This document shows, piece after piece, positions 60,882-64,000 of a DNA stretch of 64,000 nt. Source of the DNA: Ralstonia mannitolilytica (GTDB lineage Bacteria; Pseudomonadota; Gammaproteobacteria; Burkholderiales; Burkholderiaceae). The stretch is from the NCBI RefSeq assembly GCF_905397375.1, contig NZ_CAJPVG010000002.1, forward strand, positions 62,001-126,000, read 5' to 3'. The notes below the pieces were generated by a model. It was not told the origin of the DNA and ran no database searches. It saw nothing but the letters and a program-made list of their open reading frames with translations. A program made the position numbers and the translations under genes. Within the stretch, counting starts at the first letter, position 1. The number at the start of each line of letters is the position of its first letter.

Positions 60882-62129
60882 TCAGCCGTACACCGGGAAC
60901 TGCTTGGTGAGCTCGGCCACCTTGGCGCGCACCTCGGCGATGTTGTTTTCATCGTGCGGGTTGTCCAGCACGTCGGCGATCAGGTGCGCCACCTTCACGG
61001 CCTCGGCTTCCTTGAAACCGCGCGTGGTCATCGCCGGCGAACCCAGGCGGATGCCCGAGGTCACGAACGGCTTTTCCGGATCATTCGGAATCGCGTTCTT
61101 GTTGACGGTGATGTGCGCGTCGCCCAGCACCTTCTCGGCTTCCTTGCCGGTGATCTTCTTGGCGCGCAGGTCGACCAGCATCACGTGGCTCTCGGTGCGG
61201 CCCGACACGATGCGCAGGCCGCGTGCCATCAGCGTTTCGGCCATGGCGGCGGCGTTCTTCACCACTTGCTGCTGATACGCCTTGAATTCCGGCGACAGCG
61301 CTTCCTTGAAGGCCACTGCCTTGCCGGCGATCACGTGCATCAGCGGGCCGCCCTGGATGCCGGGGAAGATCGCGGAGTTGATGGCCTTCTCGTGTTCGGC
61401 CTTCATCAGGATCACGCCGCCGCGCGGGCCGCGCAAGCTCTTGTGTGTGGTCGTCGTGACGAAGTCGGCGTGCGGCACCGGGTTCGGGTACACACCGGCG
61501 GCGATCAGGCCGGCGTAGTGGGCCATGTCGACCATGAAATATGCGCCGACCGACTTGGCGATCTTGCCGATGCGCTCGAAATCGATGCGCAGGGCAAATG
61601 CCGATGCGCCGGCAATGATCAGCTTCGGCTTCTTCTCTTGCGCGAGCGCTTCGAGCGCGTCGTAATCGATGTCTTCCTGCGCGTTCAGGCCGTAGCTGAC
61701 CACGTTGAACCACTTGCCGCTCATGTTCAGCGCCATGCCGTGTGTCAGGTGGCCGCCTTCGGCCAAGCTCATGCCCATGATCGTGTCGCCCGGCTTGAGC
61801 ACGGCGAAGAACACACCCTGGTTGGCCTGCGAGCCCGAGTTCGGCTGTACGTTGGCGGCTTCGGCGCCAAACAGCTGCTTCACGCGGTCGATGGCGAGCT
61901 GCTCGACCACGTCCACATATTCGCAACCGCCGTAGTAACGCTTGCCGGGGTAGCCCTCGGCGTACTTGTTGGTCAGTTGCGAGCCCTGCGCGGCCATCAC
62001 GGCCGGCGAGGTGTAGTTCTCAGAGGCGATCAGCTCGATGTGGTCTTCCTGACGCTGATTTTCCTTCTGGATGGCGGCAAAGATTTCGGGATCGATCTGG
62101 TCGATCGTATAGCGGCTGCGTTCGAACAT
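60882..62129 (-). CDS. glyA: Serine hydroxymethyltransferase
   Basis: A 415-residue PLP enzyme converting serine and tetrahydrofolate to glycine and methylene-tetrahydrofolate. PLP Lys is in VTTTTHKSLRGPRGG (near 229); ELIASENYTS, YAEGYPGKRYYGG and VDMAHYAGLIAAG are all present. The ATG at 62129 starts FERSRYTIDQIDPEIFAAIQ, the normal N-terminus. Transcribed from the 400-bp divergent region shared with the dehydrogenase gene. Confidence 0.96.
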   Translation of the reverse strand: MFERSRYTIDQIDPEIFAAIQKENQRQEDHIELIASENYTSPAVMAAQGSQLTNKYAEGYPGKRYYGGCEYVDVVEQLAIDRVKQLFGAEAANVQPNSGSQANQGVFFAVLKPGDTIMGMSLAEGGHLTHGMALNMSGKWFNVVSYGLNAQEDIDYDALEALAQEKKPKLIIAGASAFALRIDFERIGKIAKSVGAYFMVDMAHYAGLIAAGVYPNPVPHADFVTTTTHKSLRGPRGGVILMKAEHEKAINSAIFPGIQGGPLMHVIAGKAVAFKEALSPEFKAYQQQVVKNAAAMAETLMARGLRIVSGRTESHVMLVDLRAKKITGKEAEKVLGDAHITVNKNAIPNDPEKPFVTSGIRLGSPAMTTRGFKEAEAVKVAHLIADVLDNPHDENNIAEVRAKVAELTKQFPVYG

Positions 62130-62535
62130 GGCGAGTGTCTTGGTGAAACGAAACGGAATTGGCGGAGGTCGGGCGAGGCGGGCGGGCATCGGGAAACGCG
62201 CGCGGCTTGGACGACTGCTTCCGGTGTCGGCCGGCGGCAGCGGGTGCCCAAGTCACCCAGCTTCCCATTCGCTGCCCAGGCGAGCGGCAGGCGCCGTTGT
62301 GCATGACGCCAGAAACCTTGCGCTTCCTCGTGGTCGCTGCCCACATGTCGAAGCCGCTGGGATGCGGCTTCAGGATTCGCCAGTCGCGCAAGGTGGAATG
62401 GTTGCCCGCGAGTGTACGACAGCCCCATGGTCGCCGCAAGAACCGGGGCGTTTGCAGCGCACATTGCGGTGCAATACAACACGACGCTCGGGTAAACTCC
62501 AGTTTTTGCCATTTTCAGGCCCCGGAGACACTTCC
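62130..62535. other. Divergent region between glyA and the short-chain dehydrogenase gene
   Basis: About 400 bases without a gene. On the minus strand TTGCGG (62439-62434) and TACACT (62416-62411) with a 17-bp spacer form a candidate glyA promoter, which would leave a leader of about 275 bases. No riboswitch consensus is recognised in it. On the plus strand taaact near 62491 is a possible -10 for the dehydrogenase. Confidence 0.35.
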
Positions 62536-63288
62536 ATGATCGTATTCGTGACCGGCGCGACGGCCGGCTTCGGCGCAGCCATCGCGCGCCGTTTCGTGCG
62601 CGAAGGCCATCGCGTGATCGCGGCGGGCCGCCGCCAGGACCGTCTCGATGCGCTCAGGGCCGAACTCGGCGACGCGCTGCTGCCTCTCGTGCTCGACGTG
62701 CTCGACGCCGAAGCCGTGGCCGCGCTGCCGGGCTCGCTGCCTGAGGGCTGGCGTGAAGTCGACGTGCTGGTCAACAACGCCGGGCTGGCGCTAGGCCTGG
62801 AGCCCGCCCAGCGCGCCGACCTGAACGACTGGGACCGCATGATCGGCACGAACTGCTCCGGGCTGGTCCACATGACGCGCGCGTTGCTGCCTGGCATGGT
62901 CGAGCGCAACCGCGGCCACGTCATCAACATCGGTTCGATCGCCGGCACATACCCGTACCCGGGGGGCAACGTGTATGGCGCCACCAAGGCGTTCGTGCGG
63001 CAGTTCTCGCTGAACCTGCGGGCCGATCTGACGGGCACCCGCGTGCGCGTATCGAACGTCGAGCCGGGCCTGTGCTCCGGCACCGAGTTCTCCAACGTGC
63101 GTTTCAAGGGCGACGATGCCCGCGTGGAAAAGGTCTACGAAGGCACGGAGGCGCTCACCGCCGACGATATCGCCGAGGCCGTCTACTGGATGGCGGCGCT
63201 GCCCGGCCACTTCAATGTCAACGCGATCGAGCTGATGCCCGTTTGCCAGTCGTTCTCGGCCACCAGTGTGACGCGAGGCATGGCTTGA
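62536..63288 (+). CDS. ydfG: Short-chain dehydrogenase (YdfG-like NADP-dependent serine/3-hydroxy acid dehydrogenase)
   Basis: A 250-residue SDR. Cofactor motif TGATAGFG (residues 6-13), NNAGLAL, catalytic Ser in INIGSIAGTYPY and YGATK (Tyr near 148, Lys four later). The C-terminus ELMPVCQSFS fits the YdfG family, which oxidises L-serine/L-allo-threonine and reduces related semialdehydes and malonic semialdehyde. The sequence starts directly with the Rossmann strand at the ATG 62536, preceded by CCGGAGACACTTCC. Confidence 0.87.
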   Translation: MIVFVTGATAGFGAAIARRFVREGHRVIAAGRRQDRLDALRAELGDALLPLVLDVLDAEAVAALPGSLPEGWREVDVLVNNAGLALGLEPAQRADLNDWDRMIGTNCSGLVHMTRALLPGMVERNRGHVINIGSIAGTYPYPGGNVYGATKAFVRQFSLNLRADLTGTRVRVSNVEPGLCSGTEFSNVRFKGDDARVEKVYEGTEALTADDIAEAVYWMAALPGHFNVNAIELMPVCQSFSATSVTRGMA

Positions 63289-63359
63289 AATCCGGCGCAC
63301 AAGCCCTCGGCCAGTCGGGGGATGGCTGGCCGCCACTTACGCCTTGGTAAAATTGCCGG

Positions 63360-63764
63360 ATGTCTTCTTTTGACTGGAACCTGCGTGTGTATTGGGAAGA
63401 TACCGACGCGGGCGGCGTGGTGTTCTACGCCAATTATCTGAAATTCTTTGAGCGCGCCCGCACCGAATGGCTGCGTGCGCTTGGGGTCGATCAGCAAGCG
63501 CTGGCCGACGCGACCGGCGCCATCTTCGTGGTGCGCAGCACCGCTGTGGACTACCGGGCACCCGCCCGCCTGGACGACCTTCTGCAGATCCGTTCGCGTA
63601 TGGAACGCGTCGGCCCCGCGTCGGTCCAATTCGCCCAGGAAAGCTGGCGCGGCGACGTTCTGCTCGCTTCCGGCACGATCCGTGTCGGATGTGTCGACCG
63701 GCTCACATTCCGGCCGACCCCGATTCCCGCTCCCGTACTCGCAACCATCAAAGCCGCCGCATGA
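63360..63764 (+). CDS. ybgC: Tol-Pal system acyl-CoA thioesterase YbgC
   Basis: A 134-residue hot-dog thioesterase with YWEDTDAGGVVFYANYLKFF (Asp16 catalytic) and ERARTEWLRALG. YbgC proteins hydrolyse short acyl-CoAs and lie at the head of tol-pal operons. Its stop overlaps the tolQ start by four bases. Confidence 0.94.
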   Translation: MSSFDWNLRVYWEDTDAGGVVFYANYLKFFERARTEWLRALGVDQQALADATGAIFVVRSTAVDYRAPARLDDLLQIRSRMERVGPASVQFAQESWRGDVLLASGTIRVGCVDRLTFRPTPIPAPVLATIKAAA

Positions 63765-64000
63765 ATCCCGTCGAGGTCACACAAGATCTGTCGATCGTCT
63801 CGTTGGTGCTGCACGCCAGCTTACTGGTCCAGTTTGTCATGGGCCTGCTGCTGGTGATGTCGCTGTTCTCGTGGACGTACATCTTCCGCAAAGCGTTCGC
63901 CCTGCGTGCCGCGCGCAGCCAGACCGAATCGTTCGAGCGCGACTTCTGGGCCGGTGGCGACCTGCAGGCGCTGTACCAGAGCGCGGCCAACAACCGCCAC
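63761..64000 (+). CDS. tolQ: TolQ, partial (N-terminal 80 residues)
   Basis: Starts MNPVEVTQDLSIVSLVLHAS with a transmembrane helix (about residues 16-42, LVQFVMGLLLVMSLFSWTYI) and continues past the window edge into the ESFERDFWAGGDLQALYQ region, matching TolQ. TolQ pairs with TolR as the proton-driven motor of the Tol-Pal outer-membrane system. Coupled to ybgC by ATGA overlap. Confidence 0.93.
   Translation, partial: MNPVEVTQDLSIVSLVLHASLLVQFVMGLLLVMSLFSWTYIFRKAFALRAARSQTESFERDFWAGGDLQALYQSAANNRH

Noticed and set aside
60450..62306. Plus-strand open frame of 618 codons across nrdR and glyA
   Set aside because: Covers two conserved housekeeping genes on the other strand and the gap between them.

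Overview
The window is high-GC beta-proteobacterial DNA. The right-hand half carries the order tolQ, ybgC, short-chain dehydrogenase, glyA, nrdR, pilin clusters, ribD-ribE-ribB(A)-ribH-nusB, aminotransferase, lytic transglycosylase, ubiD-family gene, gabD-like gene, aacS. That order and the protein sequences suggest Ralstonia (pickettii-like) or a close relative. Genus is inferred from gene content and order, not from a search.

1-29135: the right part of an integrative and conjugative element (ICE) of the ICEclc/PFGI-1 (MPF type G, MOBH) family, inserted at a tRNA-Gly(CCC) gene (29136-29209, minus strand). The other end lies outside the window. From left to right it holds: (a) an antisense cassette of an excisionase-like HTH protein and a SNF2-type helicase that runs off the left edge and may be part of a defence or restriction module; (b) a long conjugation operon, 3354-17418 (RAQPRD, pilin-like and membrane proteins, lipoprotein, VirB4-type ATPase, DsbA-like protein, RadC, TIGR03757/03756/03755-type proteins, TraG-N), closed by a DUF3742 gene on the other strand; (c) an AbiEi/AbiEii toxin-antitoxin pair; (d) a MOBH relaxase preceded by an AAAGG-rich repeat tract that is a candidate oriT; (e) divergent XRE and LysR-like regulators; (f) a Pb/Cd/Zn resistance cassette (PbrR/CadR regulator, P-type ATPase, PAP2-LspA fusion) ending at a Tn3 transposase remnant; (g) the tyrosine recombinase. 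The coupling protein and the left-end genes are not in view.

29210-36500: a lower-GC accessory patch with an unknown membrane protein, a VgrG, a 515-residue protein with a PD-(D/E)XK-like C-terminus (probable PoNe-type DNase effector) and a DUF1911-type immunity protein. A small ORF and a 5'-truncated XRE regulator abut aacS. This reads as an orphan type VI secretion effector-immunity island.

36507-48927: core metabolism, mostly on the minus strand: acetoacetyl-CoA synthetase, succinate-semialdehyde-type dehydrogenase, UbiD-family decarboxylase, then (plus strand) a lytic transglycosylase, then aminotransferase, nusB and the riboflavin genes. The RibA half of the RibBA-like protein lacks the zinc-binding cysteines of GTP cyclohydrolase II. 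A perfect 14-bp TetR-like palindrome lies upstream of the gabD-like gene.

48950-60251: two complete, divergent minor-pilin clusters. The left one (minus strand: short PilV, PilW, PilX, compact PilY1, PilE-like, FimT) leads closely into ribD. The right one (plus strand: FimT, PilV, PilW, PilX, PilY1, PilE) is more AT-rich and its 1118-residue PilY1 has an apparent L-type lectin-like N-terminal domain.

60254-64000: nrdR and glyA (minus), then a short-chain dehydrogenase, ybgC and the start of tolQ (plus). No rRNA or CRISPR array is visible.
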